Shown here one piece after another: positions 22,993 through 35,338 of a DNA stretch of 64,000 bases; position 1 is the first letter of the stretch; each line of letters starts with the position of its first letter. Location of the stretch: positions 4,859,702 through 4,923,701 of the forward strand of contig NC_087393.1 in NCBI RefSeq assembly GCF_963675165.1, written 5' to 3'. The DNA is from Halichondria panicea (taxonomy: Eukaryota > Porifera > Demospongiae > Suberitida > Halichondriidae). A program made the translations under genes and the position numbers. The notes below the pieces were generated by a model that saw only the letters and a list, made by a program, of their open reading frames with translations, had not been told where the DNA came from and ran no database searches.

Positions 22993-25900
22993 TCATGCCT
23001 ATGTACTATCTATAACATAGCACCTCTGTCACAAAACTTAAAATTCTGTATAATCAACATAAATATCTACACGTATAATTATATGCATACTTCGGTCTCG
23101 ATAAGAGAGCGACTGAACTAACACTATGGGAGTGGCTGCATGTATGTGTGTATGGTATGCATGGGAACAGGAAAAGCACTCTTGATGAGAATTAACTCAC
23201 ACTATGGTGGTTGTATTGCTGTTGATCAGCTGGTAGCCATAGCTATCCTCCAAGCCAGATAGAGCAAAGCCCAACGGAATACAGAGGGCCATGTACAGTA
23301 CAGGGGTACCTATATAGAGATAACATGAACACGATATCAAGTCTATTTGAATACAGCATACCATAGCTGACAATAGTGAAGCCGACAATGTACTCCCGTT
23401 CATGCTCTTTTACGAAGACTTTGACGAGGACCAGATACAAGACCACCCCCTCCATGAGCATCCACATGAAGGACACCAGTAACAAGTAGTGCATGAGAAC
23501 TGCTACTGTCCGACAACCAGGATCCACCACACCCCCTCCCCCGTGAGGGGTTACCCCACTCACAAACATCAGCTGTGCCAGAATTAGACTCGCACACAAG
23601 TTGATGTGGATGTAGTTACGCATATTCCAGAGAGACCTGCACAACCACTAGGATATGCCCATGGAATAATTCCCTCTCATATTTTCCCAGACATTTTTAG
23701 TAATGATATTGTAGATAATTTTGTTTGGAGTCAAAAAACTAGTTAAAAGTTAGTTAAGATAGGAGAGTAGATGCTCAGCTTAGTATTTGCACACCTTAAT
23801 GTTATAAAACGGGTAATATTAGCGAATTTTAGCGATTTTGTAATTAATGGAAAATGGTATACACTTTTGAGAGTATGCTAAAGCAAAAGCTAGCCTTATA
23901 TATAACGACGCTGTCAGTAAGAAGAGCAGTCATAATTATAGTTACCTTAGGTATACCAATGCTACAATGGTTGCTAGCATGGCTAGTACAGAGAGTGATA
24001 CACCAATGTAGCCAATCAGTCCCAGTACGAATGCATGCACACCTCCCACTATGGGCTGAGAGCTGAGGAGAATGGCAAAGTTAGTGAGATGTGTGCACTC
24101 GCACACAGTGTGTGTGGAGTTAGAGAGATTGTCATTTCTCTCACAGCCAGTAGTATTCCATCTTCCATTGACTAGCTGAGACTCACTGCACGAAATTATT
24201 TACAGTTAATTATAATTTTTTGGTTATAGGTTATATAGCCATAATTATAATACAGCAATGTTTAGAAGTGATTGTTGGGAGGCTTCTATCTTCTTCTATC
24301 TTATAGAAAATTGATTGCAGTATACTTTAAATTGGTCAAAACCCTGAAAAAATACAGAAGACCAAAGTAGAAAATTCCCTTGACAACACTACAACTATTA
24401 CCTACCTTCCTAGTATGAACTCCCAGAAAACACACTTTGTTTCGCTGTTATCCTGCATTATTGCTCATTGTGGTCAGACATGCATCAAAGGGGAGTGTAT
24501 AGTACTAGTTAAGGCCACTCTCGGTTTCTGGTCCACCGCCTGGATCAGATTTAGTATCTCATTTAAAGCCATATAGATTACAATTGCTTTTATAGGGACT
24601 TATATTGTGGTTTATTATTCGCGGTATCAAATTAGGTATGGTTCACTAAGGAATGCGAAAAGAATGAAGCTCATGCTCAAAAGCAATTGGCTGCTAACTT
24701 AGCAACAAGATTACGCAGGACTAGAGCAATCAGCAATAAGTATATATACAGGTTATAACGTCATGCCCTCGAGATCGATTTGAATTTTTATTTAGCTCTA
24801 TCTACATGCATGCATCCTTCGTATGAGTATATTAAACCTAAGACACTTAATTATACACATAAACTGAGTGAGGTGCCTGCATGCCCTTTACATCAAAGTT
24901 GGCCTTTCTTAGTGAGTGGTTTCCACTGTATGTAGCTACAGTGTACAAATGCTTCAGTTATCCAGGAGGGAGGGGAAGGGAATACAGGGCTCACCCCCTC
25001 TCCTCGTTAACACTAGCCTGCATGGTTACCAACTTACCTGCGCCAACTGTGAGGAGTGTTTCAGTGTGACAATGACTGGCTGACTGAGCTGAATGTTGGC
25101 TGTGTCACAGATTTTGTCCCCACACTGCAGACTGGTGGAGACCACTGGAGATGCTAACACAGTGTTCCTCTCTCCCGGCAGAGTCCCGGGCAACAGTCCA
25201 CTCATGTTCCTGTAGTAGACTGATGCCACAGTGACTGGTCCAGTTCCATTACCCATCATCCTCACTAACTCAGTGGGCACTCGGATGGAGCCATTGGTTG
25301 TTTCAATACCAGTGAAGTATGAGTCGTTGTTCCCATCTTGTTCTACCTCTTGGACTATCAGCTCTGTAGAACATTATTGCAAAACGTGCATTACAGATAC
25401 GTACGTATGGTTTAGAGTATGTGTGGTTTAAGAATATCTCTTTGAGGACCTGTTAAATGAAGCATGCATGTAGAATTATAATACCTTTTATGAGACAAAA
25501 CGTACATTTTCTGTTTACAGCTATACACTGTAAATTAGTGTGTTTCTATAGCTACAACAACTAATGACCTTAATTGTAACAAAAGGGAAATGAATTATGA
25601 TAACCTGTACATTGTACGTTTCGCACAATAACCTCCTCTCTAACCCATACCAATATTTGATGTCCTAAGGCCGTATTTAGTCAGAGAGAGCACATTAAAT
25701 GCCAGCTGCTCAATGGTAGCAAGCAGTGTACTCCCGACAATGGCGCTGGACTGTAGTGTGTGTGCATGAGTGAGCTTGTATGAGGAGGAGGAAGGTTGTA
25801 CACTAAATAGGTAAATGGTGCATGTCATGGAATGATGTTAAATAAACACATAAACACACCTGATTAGTGTTCAGTGCTTGTTCCAGCAAGTCATCACTCA

Positions 25901-26366
25901 CTTCCAAAACAATCTATATACAAGAAATGTTTACATCAATGACTTTCAGTTGTTCACAAATCATCGGGACTCACCTGACCAAACTGTTGGCTGTCGTTGA
26001 TACCTCTCGCCCGATTTACCATATCACAGAGCAGATACATAACAGCTATCCGGTCAACAGCTTGTGGATCCTTCCTCACCAAGTCTCGTAGAGAAGTAGC
26101 TGCTTGACCAGGAGGCTAATTGGAGATAGAAATTGACATGAAAATACTCACAAGATGACTTACTTTTTGCTGGATTGCTCTCAATTTTTCACTTCCATTT
26201 ATCTAAAGCAGGATGACAATAGAAAAAACATGTAAATTTTCTCATTGTACTTACAATGCTTAAAACATTTGAGATAGCAGATTCTAGTTCTTCGACCAAG
26301 GATGAATAAATGCTGAAAGTAACTGGAGCTGTTGGTGTTGATGCCACTTGAATGGAGCTTGTAGAG

Positions 26367-26520
26367 TAGGTAGTTAAGGTCCCCTTTTCTGCAGTTGTCA
26401 TATCCGAGGTAGTTGGCGTCACCTCTTCTGCAGTTGTCATATCCGAGGTAGTTGACGTCACCTCTTCTTCAGTTGTCACATCCGAGGTAGTTGCCGTCAC
26501 CTCTTCTTCAGTTGATGTGG
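26367..26520 (-). repeat. Coding minisatellite in the stalk of aGPCR-1
   Basis: About four units of 39 bp encode variants of SDMTTAEEVTPTT, a Thr-rich sequence likely to be O-glycosylated. The same block has about ten units in aGPCR-2 and is nearly absent in aGPCR-3. Confidence 0.75.
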
Positions 26521-27302
26521 TTAGATCACTTTCTACACTTGAATTGTTGATAGAAATGCCATTAAACATTTCAAAGAGTTGAGTGATGTTCAGTGGGGCT
26601 GTAGTTGCTATGCGACTAGCGACTGTTGTTTTATACTCACAGCCGAAGGTTGTACAGTTGAGACCAAACACTATCTTGTGATCATCAGAGCCATCAGAGC
26701 AGTCAGTAGATACACCGCCATTTCTAATCTCTTTATTCCAATTTGCTGAGCTGTATCAGTGTATAAAAATCTTGTACATAATGTATTTAGACATGGTTTT
26801 GGAGGTGTCTAGAAGCCCAAAGACACTGATTTACTATTCCGAGCGTACACGTGGCTAAATTACATTCATGGACACCGACAAAAGAGTGTCTAGATACTAG
26901 CTATAGTGCGCATGAGCAAATCTTGCCTCGAGGCTTACAACAAGTATACTGATTTTGCTTGACATACTAAGTAACTATGTAAGTTATAGCAAGAGCAGAT
27001 GATGGAGTGTGTTACTACACGGATTCTGCATCATCTAGCTATGTACAAATCATTCCACATAATTATGCCAAAATGCTAAGTGCTGCTAACATTATTCATG
27101 ATATTCATTATTATTAGCGTTATCAGCCGCACATGTACAGAGCACTTAGCACATTACAAACAAGGAGTATATGGTTAAGACAATAGTGAATCCGCAATAC
27201 TATGCATATAATTATATATAGTAAGACGCTCTATCCCCTTATCTGCTCCTGCATGGTTATAGGTTTACTACGTCTCATCCTCCTCTGAGGCAAATTTCTA
27301 CT

Positions 27303-27400
27303 ACAGCACAACCTCGATTATCCGGACACCTGGGTTCCAGAGGCAGGCCAGATAGCTGAATATGCCGGATAATCGAATAGATAAACCTCGCATTGATACC
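27303..27400. mobile_element. Pogo/Tigger-like MITE remnant
   Basis: The end CAACCTCGATTATCCGGACA and a nearby inverted piece (CCGGATAATCGAAT) resemble termini of pogo-type elements. A close copy lies at 40899-40975 in the aGPCR-2 unit, so this insertion predates that duplication. Confidence 0.45.
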
Positions 27401-28132
27401 ACTTTATATTGATAAACAGCAGTGCCACATGGTTGTCTGCACATGAGCCGTTGCTTCCACAAAAAGCAGAATTCGACTCTAGGTTATCAATTATACCTTC
27501 ATCCATTAATTATGCATCACATCACTGTACGCATGCGCAGTGACGAATACAGTCTTTCTGCGAAAGTTTATATCCGAAATACCCGCTATACGATATATAA
27601 CACACCTTACGTACATGTATAAAGAAGAAGAAAATGAGCTTTCTAAAACTATAATTACATATACAAACTGATCCAATGATTTCATAATTCCTCACCATAC
27701 AAACCACAGAGTATAGTGCAGATATAATTATTTTCTCATCAAAATAATTACAATTGACATTGCACAGCTATACTATAATAAAGAAATGATAATGCTTCTG
27801 TACATAACGTATAATGAATGAATTAAAGTCAAACATCAATAACTATTTAGTACATTTGTTTTTATGACTAACGTTATAGATAATTCCTTCACACTCATCA
27901 GCAAACTCTGTATGTACATAATTAATTATGAGTATAATTATAGTGTTCATTATTATCAGTAATGGATAATCATTGTTCCAACTTATAGCTAGATAGTCTA
28001 ATTAATTGCAGTTGGTAAAGTTTTTGCCGGGTATACTAAACATGTATAGCTCTGACCAGCTGAAGGAACTATGTACAGAGAGCCTATATAATCATAATTA
28101 CAAGTTAGCTATTACAAGCACCTATAGCTATT

Positions 28133-30724
28133 ACAAACACCTATAGCCTCCTTCACAAGGCCTCAGTGTGGCCTGGGATCGAGGCTAACTAATACCAAGC
28201 TCAGTGGTACAAACACCTATAGCCTCCTTCACAAGGCCTCAGTGTGGCCTGGGATCGAGGCTAACTAATACCAAGCTCAGTGTTACAAACACCTATAGCC
28301 TCCTTCACAAGGCCTCAGTGTGGCCTGGGATCGAGGCTAACTAATACCAAGCTCAGTGGTACAAACACCTATAGCCTCCTTCACAAGGCCTCAGTGCGGC
28401 CTGGGATCGAGGCTAACTAATACCAAGCTCAGTGGTACAAACACCTATAGCCTCCTTCACAAGGCCTCAGTGCGGCCTGGGATCGAGGCTAACTAATACC
28501 AAGCTCAGTGGTACAAACACCTATAGCCTCCTTCACAAGGCCTCAGTGTGGCCTGGGATCGAGGCTAACTAATACCAAGCTCAGTGTTACAAACACCTAT
28601 AGCCTCCTTCACAAGGCCTCAGTGTGGCCTGGGATCAAGGCTAACTAATACCAAGCTCAGTGTTACAAATACCTATATAGCCTCCTTCACAAGGCCTCAG
28701 TGCGGCCTGGGATCGAGGCTAACTAATACCAAGCTCAGTGTTACAAACACCTATATAGCCTCCTTCACAAGGCCTCAGTGCGGCCTGGGATCGAGGCTAA
28801 CTAATACCAAGCTCAGTGTTACAAACACCTATAGCCTCCTTAACAAGGCCTCAGTGCGGCCTGGGATCGAGGCTAACTAATACCAAGCTCAGTGTTACAA
28901 ACACCTATAGCCTCCTTCACAAAGCCTCAGTGTGGCCTGGGATCGAGGCTAACTAATACCAAGCTCAGTGTTACAAACACCTATAGCCTCCTTCACAAGG
29001 CCTCAGTGTGGCCTGGGATCGAGGCTAACTAATACCAAGCTCAGTGTTACAAACACCTATAGCCTCCTTCACAAGGCCTCAGTGCGGCCTGGGATCGAGG
29101 CTAACTAATACCAAGCTCAGTGGTACAAACACCTATAGCCTCCTTCACAAGGCCTCAGTGCGGCCTGGGATCGAGGCTAACTAATACCAAGCTCAGTGTT
29201 ACAAACACCTATAGCCTCCTTCACAAGGCCTCAGTGTGGCCTGGGATCGAGGCTAACTAATACCAAGCTCAGTGTTACAAACACCTATAGCCTCCTTCAC
29301 AAGGCCTCAGTGTGGCCTGGGATCGAGGCTAACTAATACCAAGCTCAGTGTTACAAACACCTATATAGCCTCCTTCACAAGGCCTCAGTGTGGCCTGGGA
29401 TCGAGGCTAACTAATACCAAGCTCAGTGTTACAAACACCTATAGCCTCCTTCACAAGGCCTCAGTGCGGCCTGGGATCGAGGCTAACTAATACCAAGCTC
29501 AGTGGTACAAACACCTATAGCCTCCTTCACAAGGCCTCAGTGCGGCCTGGGATCGAGGCTAACTAATACCAAGCTCAGTGTTACAAACACCTATAGCCTC
29601 CTTCACAAGGCCTCAGTGCGGCCTGGGATCGAGGCTAACTAATACCAAGCTCAGTGGTACAAACACCTATAGCCTCCTTCACAAGGCCTCAGTGTGGCCT
29701 GGGATCGAGGCTAACTAATACCAAGCTCAGTGTTACAAACACCTATAGCCTCCTTCACAAGGCCTCAGTGTGGCCTGGGATCGAGGCTAACTAATACCAA
29801 GCTCAGTGTTACAAACACCTATAGCCTCCTTCACAAGGCCTCAGTGTGGCCTGGGATCGAGGCTAACTAATACCAAGCTCAGTGTTACAAACACCTATAT
29901 AGCCTCCTTCACAAGGCCTCAGTGCGGCCTGGGATCGAGGCTAACTAATACCAAGCTCAGTGGTACAAACACCTATAGCCTCCTTCACAAGGCCTCAGTG
30001 CGGCCTGGGATCGAGGCTAACTAATACCAAGCTCAGTGGTACAAACACCTATAGCCTCCTTCACAAGGCCTCAGTGCGGCCTGGGATCGAGGCTAACTAA
30101 TACCAAGCTCAGTGGTACAAACACCTATAGCCTCCTTCACAAGGCCTCAGTGCGGCCTGGGATCGAGGCTAACTAATACCAAGCTCAGTGTTACAAACAC
30201 CTATAGCCTCCTTCACAAGGCCTCAGTGTGGCCTGGGATCGAGGCTAACTAATACCAAGCTCAGTGGTACAAACACCTATAGCCTCCTTCACAAGGCTTC
30301 AGTGTGGCCTGGGATCGAGGCTAACTAATACCAAGCTCAGCGTTACAAACACCTATAGCCTCCTTCACAAGGCCTCAGTGCGGCCTGGGATCGAGGCTAA
30401 CTAATACCAAGCTCAGTGTTACAAACACCTATAGCCTCCTTCACAAGGCCTCAGTGCGGCCTGGGATCGAGGCTAACTAATACCAAGCTCAGTGTTACAA
30501 ACACCTATAGCCTCCTTCACAAGGCCTCAGTGCGGCCTGGGATCGAGGCTAACTAATACCAAGCTCAGTGGTACAAACACCTATAGCCTCCTTCACAAGG
30601 CCTCAGTGCGGCCTGGGATCGAGGCTAACTAATACCAAGCTCAGTGGTACAAACACCTATAGCCTCCTTCACAAGGCCTCAGTGCGGCCTGGGATCGAGG
30701 CTAACTAATACCAAGCTCAGTGTT
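28133..30724. repeat. 34-copy tandem array of a 76-bp element
   Basis: Units begin ACAAACACCTATAGCCTCC and repeat every 76 bp; four units have 2 extra bases (CTATATAGCC). The span is 2592 bp, exactly 34 units after that correction. Units differ mainly at two sites (CAGTG[C/T]GGCC and AGTG[T/G]TAC). Each unit can fold: TAGCCTC pairs with GAGGCTA, and AGGCC with GGCCT. The other aGPCR units carry a single copy (21289-21364, 35265-35342) or a remnant (45650-45675). Since 76 is not a multiple of 3, the open frames here are not coding. Confidence 0.92.
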
Positions 30725-30730
30725 ACAAAC

Positions 30731-31070
30731 ATCTTCTAAGTTGTGCACCTGACTCTTTTTCCATGGCCAAGTTGCTGAATATAATTATTAGACTCCAGTT
30801 TCAACGAACTGTCCAAGGATGGAGAGGTAACACTGAGTCTGGTGCTGACACTGATGAGAGTGGTGCTCTGAAATGCAAAATAATGTACAATCATACGTCA
30901 CTATAATTATATACGGTCCGATTTGAGAGTGATACCTTGATGTTTTGACGTCGATGCTTTGTCAACTTTTCCTTCCACCATTTGGAGTATGCATCCCTCA
31001 CTGGCTTAGAGAGAGGCACAAAGAGTATAAAAATGGCCACTCCTTGGAATGAAACGAAGATCGTGAAGAT
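30731..31070 (-). pseudogene. Fourth aGPCR copy, last two exons only
   Basis: 30936-31070 matches most of aGPCR exon 17 (TM7 and the start of the tail: FVSFQGVAIFILFVPLSKPV), and about 30740-30866 matches exon 18. Similarity stops abruptly at 31070 inside exon 17, where the sequence switches to a copy of the RALBP1-like 3' region. There are no other receptor exons, so this is a remnant. Confidence 0.75.
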
Positions 31071-31745
31071 TCTTGTTGCTCAGCTGCAAGGAATTAAGAA
31101 CAGAGTAAAGTAGAGCACAATGAAAAACAGTTGGTATACAACAATGTACAGTAGTTGGACCTAGGGAAAGCAATATTTATAGTATGCAAATATAACAAAG
31201 AGAGTACTTGGGTACAACACTTCTAGGAATCTGTTGTTACACTGGTGAGAATTAATGTACCAATGAACACTTGCAAGAGTGCACTACTGGGAATAGTGGA
31301 AAGGAAGCAATTAGCAAAAAATGTCAGAAGGAGATGATTCTAGGAATCTGTGGCAATAGGAACAGTGTACGGACATTACACTGATTCAGAATGAACATGC
31401 AATGAATTATAAAGAAAACAATTAGTTACACAAAAATGTCATAGGGAGAGGATTCTAGGACTCTGCTGGCAATTGGAACAGTGTAGGGACATTTATACAA
31501 TACACTGAATGTATGCAAAGGGCAGGACATTACATGCACCATTACATGATATGCATGAGTAATACCATGGTAATACTTAGACTCACATCTAACTCTTTGT
31601 TGTGCCACTTCAGAGCAGCCACTTGCCTGGCCAAGTCTGTTTCATCACCCTATATGTATGTCATAACTATTAGAAAGCATCATGTCCTAATGTAGCTGTC
31701 AAACAATTATGTGGTGTTTATAATTATAGCCATAAAAGCACTGTG
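31071..31745 (-). pseudogene. Fragment of the RALBP1-like 3' end
   Basis: This matches about 54656-55310: the intron before the last exon, the exon encoding DLARQVAALKWHNKELD (here about 31588-31650) and the next intron. It lacks the last exon and all upstream exons. It is a duplicated gene fragment, presumably carried with the adjacent aGPCR unit. Confidence 0.7.
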
Positions 31746-32360
31746 TGCCAACAAATACACTGCATACGGATTCAGGTAGCTATAGCGCCGGGAAAATGTT
31801 CGTTAGGTGCAAAGTTTCGCATTTTTCGACAGTGACAAGTGAAACCTTTGAAGGCGTCTCAGCAAACAAACAGGATGGCGCCCGTCTTGACGTTGTTGTG
31901 GACGGATTCTGGGGAAGTACCTTTGAAAGAACGTACCTAGATGTGAGCTCGAGGGTATTCAACCCTCTGGCCCCCTCTAACCAAAAGCGCTCTATGTCCG
32001 CCACATACAGGAGCCACGAAAAAGAAAAGAAAACAAAGAGTCCGTGAGATCAACTCTTCAATCTATGGTGAGATAGAACACTCCTCATTCTGCCCCCTCG
32101 TGTTTTCGTTGACAGGAGGACTGGCCCCAATCGCAACCACTTTTTATAAAAGACTTGCCTCCCAATTATCGGAAAAGTGGAAACAACCCTATGGCCCCAC
32201 GATGCGGTGGCTGAGGTGCCATATTTACTTCTCCTTATTGAGATCATGCATCATGTGCATTCGTGTGCATGCATTCGAGGAGCAAGGTCATCCGCAAACT
32301 GCTTCAACTTACCCTTACCGTCAGCTCGCAGCGACTGTAGACGTAACAATTGCTGACTAG
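31745..32360 (+). pseudogene. Retroelement-derived ORF fragment, copy 1
   Basis: Translated pieces read RLDVVVDGFWGSTFERTYLDV, FNPLAPSNQKRSM, PLVFSLTGGLAPIATTFYKR and RWLRCHIYFSLLRSCI. This resembles a C-terminal, nuclease-like region (R.D..GFW...F.DVRVFNP) widely repeated in marine invertebrate genomes and linked to retroelements; that link is from memory. Small insertions and deletions relative to copy 2 (6 bp, 11 bp, 24 bp) break the frame between 32040 and 32090. Confidence 0.55.
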
Positions 32361-33260
32361 ACAGTAAAGATCATTCATTACATTAAGTTTTTAACGATGT
32401 TTTTATGACAAAAAATGGCAAAAAATGGCTGAAGGTGAATATTTTAGTCTCATGAATCAGCCGCCCTTTTAATTATGGATCAGTTCAAGATAACACGATA
32501 TACACTATATGTATTAATTATGTCTTGAGTCAGTTGTGTGTTGTGTTTATTTCTACGTCTTAATTTTCACATTTTTTGGGGAATAATCGGATTTTTTATG
32601 TTATGAGAATAATAGGCACATTTTTCAAGAATTAAAGATGGGTGAAAAAAAAGCATAATTTATCAGGGCCTATTGCTGACACTAACCTAAACTAATTGCC
32701 TTAATTCATCATCACCTCATGCAAACCATTATTATTTTTGTTGTTGTGCATTGTGAATTGTTGAAAGAAAAAAAATTAAATAACGCAAAAATTAAAACAG
32801 GTGTAGAAGCGATATGGGGCTCCCTCCCCATTTCGGGGCCCCCAGGCCCTAAAACGCTAGCGATTTTGGGCCCGTTCAATAGCGCTTTGAGGCCCCTCCA
32901 GCGATATGGGGCTCCCACTTATAACTTGCAGTGTATATAGATGGTATCTATGCTTGTAGCCTCAGCCTCATGCTTAAGTACTAGATGTCCTTTGCTGACT
33001 AGATCTTGCAGTACTTACTCATAATTATGTCCAAGCTCTCTTGCTGACTAAGTGCAGAGTTTGATAACACCATGTATGACTTGCAGGTCCTATTGCCAGT
33101 ATTGACTAATGTTAGGCTAGCTATACCAGAGCAGGAAGATGTAGATCTATCCTCAACTGAACTCGAGAAAGTTGTGTTTATTTATTATTTTATGCCCCTG
33201 TTTAATATAAGTAAATTACTGTTCCTTTAACTGGCTCTGTTCCGAGTCTGTCTTGGAGTG
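32361..33260. other. AT-rich spacer between retroelement fragments
   Basis: No gene recognised. It contains two direct copies of GCGATATGGGGCTCCC (near 32811 and 32899), the first preceding a GC-rich patch, suggesting the end of another repeat element. Confidence 0.5.
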
Positions 33261-33270
33261 GAAACTGGAG

Positions 33271-33681
33271 CTATACCTTTGAAAGAACGTACCTAGATGT
33301 GAGGGTATTCAACACCCTGGCCCCCTCTAACCAAAAGCGCTCCATGTCCGCCACATACAGGAGCCACGAAAAAGAAAAGAAAAGGCAATACGAACAAAGA
33401 GTCCGTGAGATAGAACACTCCTCATTCTGCCCCCTCGTGTTTTCGTTGACCGGAGGACTGGCCCCAATCGCAACCACTTTCTATAAAAGACTTGCCTCCC
33501 AATTATCAGAAAAGTGGAAACAACCCTATGGCCCCACGATGCGCTGGCTGAGATACCATATCTCCTTCTCCCTATTGAGATCATGCATCATGTGCATTCG
33601 AGGAGCAAGGTCATCCGCAAACAGCTTCAACGGCCAGCTCGCAGCAACGGTAGACCTGACAATTGCTGACACTAACCTTAA
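33271..33681 (+). pseudogene. Retroelement-derived ORF fragment, copy 2
   Basis: This is one open frame (to TAA near 33681) covering the later two thirds of the domain in copy 1: VFNTLAPSNQKRSM, KEKKRQYEQRVREIEHSSF, PLVFSLTGGLAPIATTFYKR and LLRSCIMCIRGARSS. It begins abruptly at TACCTTTGAAAGAACGTACC, which is internal to copy 1, so it is 5'-truncated and unlikely to be functional. Confidence 0.55.
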
Positions 33682-33780
33682 CTAACTCCTCAAATCATTA
33701 TCAACTCAAACCATTATTATTATTTTGTACTTTGTGGTTGGTAGACTCTACTTAAAAAAAAAAAAAACTAAAAAAAACAA

Positions 33781-34373
33781 ACTCGAAATCAGATACTTTC
33801 CACACATAATGACGTTCTGTCTAAAAATAGCTTAAATTACGTCATTTCTTAATTCGCTGTGTCATCTTCGTGGGGGACCTCAGCTAGCTGCATAAAAGGG
33901 GTGTCTTCCTCAGCTAAAATCATCCACAGCCGATCGCAAAGAGCTGCAGTGGTTCACCCTCACCAGTTGTAGTCCAAGATGACAAGTTCACCAAGGCTAC
34001 CTGGTTCCCGCTTACTTCGTTCAGCCATTGTCGAAGTAAAGAGATAACCCCACTGGCCTTTGCAGTCAAGCTATGGCTGTAAGGGCATGTCTGAGCAGTT
34101 AGTTTCTCAACTGAGTCTAGCTGTGAGGACACCTGAGGTGGTTAATCTCAAAGAAAACTTTCGGCTCAAAGGGCACTCTCACCATACAAGCGGCCACGCT
34201 ATCACTCTACGGAGTGCTCAGTGGATGGTTGGGAGTGTCTGGAGGGCCCCATACGTTGTCCGTCTGTCTGTTGCCAGGCTACTCGTTGGTCTGGCGCAGG
34301 CAGGGGGGCAGGGCATGGAATAGATCTGTACGATCATCTTCTATAGCAGTGGCGTCGACCACCGGCACCAGAT
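33781..34373. promoter_or_regulatory. Promoter module, copy 2
   Basis: Near-identical to 19785-20395, with the CRE-like sites (near 33809 and 33838) and CATAAAAGG (33891-33899) preserved. No MEI1 exon lies next to it; the retroelement fragment abuts on the left. It heads the aGPCR-2 unit. Confidence 0.5.
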
Positions 34374-35338
34374 AGAATCTATAATTATAGTTCTATAGTC
34401 TGACAACAAAAGTTGTTGTGGGTTAATTTAACAAAAACTCAAGCTAGAAATCCAACACAGATAATTAGCATTTGTACAGTGACACTTATATATCATGCAC
34501 ATGCAAAATCAACAGTTTATCGCCGTCACCAGTCTCGAGCAAAGGTTATGTCTAATAATTTATTATGGTAGCTATTATTATAGTCAGACTATAATTTATA
34601 TATAAGCCACATGCAACAATGATAATTATTGTCATTTACTAGAATTCATTGTATGCTGTAAGCATCTATTCTTCTCCAATTTGCTTCTCGTATCATTTAG
34701 AGTGTGCTGACTGCGTTTGCGTACCAGCTGGCCATGACATGCTATCAGGTTAATACTCTGACATTAAAAATTTTCGTAATCATATAATTATGTAATAAGA
34801 ACCTCTTACAAGAGAGATCTCCTGGTAAAGACGGCACTAACATAAAGACTAAAATCTATTTGTGTATATATAATTATGCTCATGCTTGCAGTTTCCACAT
34901 TTTATATATTTTTATAGAGTTATAATTACACGGAATTTACATTGTATATAATAATAAAGAACGATCTGCTATGAAAGTCAAACATGAAATTTATTAGGTT
35001 TGTATATGACAACGTTCATTGCATTCTTCAGATAATTCCTTCACACTCATCGGCAAACTCTGTATGTACATAATTATATGAGTATAGTGATAATTGTGGT
35101 TCTAAACTTATTGCTATATACAAAACACCTCATGCAGCTATAATTATTATAATATTGGTAAAGTTTTTACTAGACTAAACATGTATTAATATGTATATAG
35201 CTCTGACCAGCTGAAGGAAATATGTACAGAGTGCCTATGTAATAATAATTACAAGTTAGCTATTACAAACACCTATAGCCTCCTTCACAAGGCCTCAGTG
35301 TGTCCTGGGATCGAGGCTAACTAATACTAAGCTCAGTG
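34374..35338. other. Spacer downstream of aGPCR-2
   Basis: Collinear with 20396-21383, with no gene recognised. It contains one 76-bp element at 35265-35342 overlapping the aGPCR-2 stop codon region. Confidence 0.6.

Larger units (their letters stand above)
21384..26750 (-). pseudogene. Adhesion GPCR copy 1 (aGPCR-1), lacks the first four coding exons
   Basis: Exons matching aGPCR-3 exons 5-18: 26750-26255, 26202-26164, 26115-25975, 25913-25860, 25750-25651, 25363-25038, 24452-24406, 24185-23946, 23636-23362, 23309-23201, 22067-21921, 21859-21801, 21752-21574, 21503-21384. They encode a Ser/Thr-rich stalk with a few 13-residue repeats, the GAIN domain, a GPS ending CECTHLTNFAILLSS, and seven TM segments (TM6 is VMGLTWITG; TM7 is YIFTIFVSFQGVAIFIL). 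All frames are open. The signal-peptide and ectodomain exons are absent: the upstream sequence after 26760 resembles the aGPCR-2 intron and then leads into another unit. One donor is GC (after exon 21859-21801), where the paralogs have GT. It is either a 5'-truncated pseudogene or uses an unseen first exon. Confidence 0.7.

Noticed and set aside
28584-30024. Open frames encoding repeated ASFTRPQCGLGSRLTNTKLS
   Set aside because: They arise only where the 2-bp-longer (78-bp) variant units keep the frame open. The basic 76-bp unit is not a multiple of three, so most of the array cannot be read in one frame.
28133-30724. CRISPR-like array
   Set aside because: Units are contiguous without unique spacers, 76 bp long, and lie in an intron-rich animal genome.
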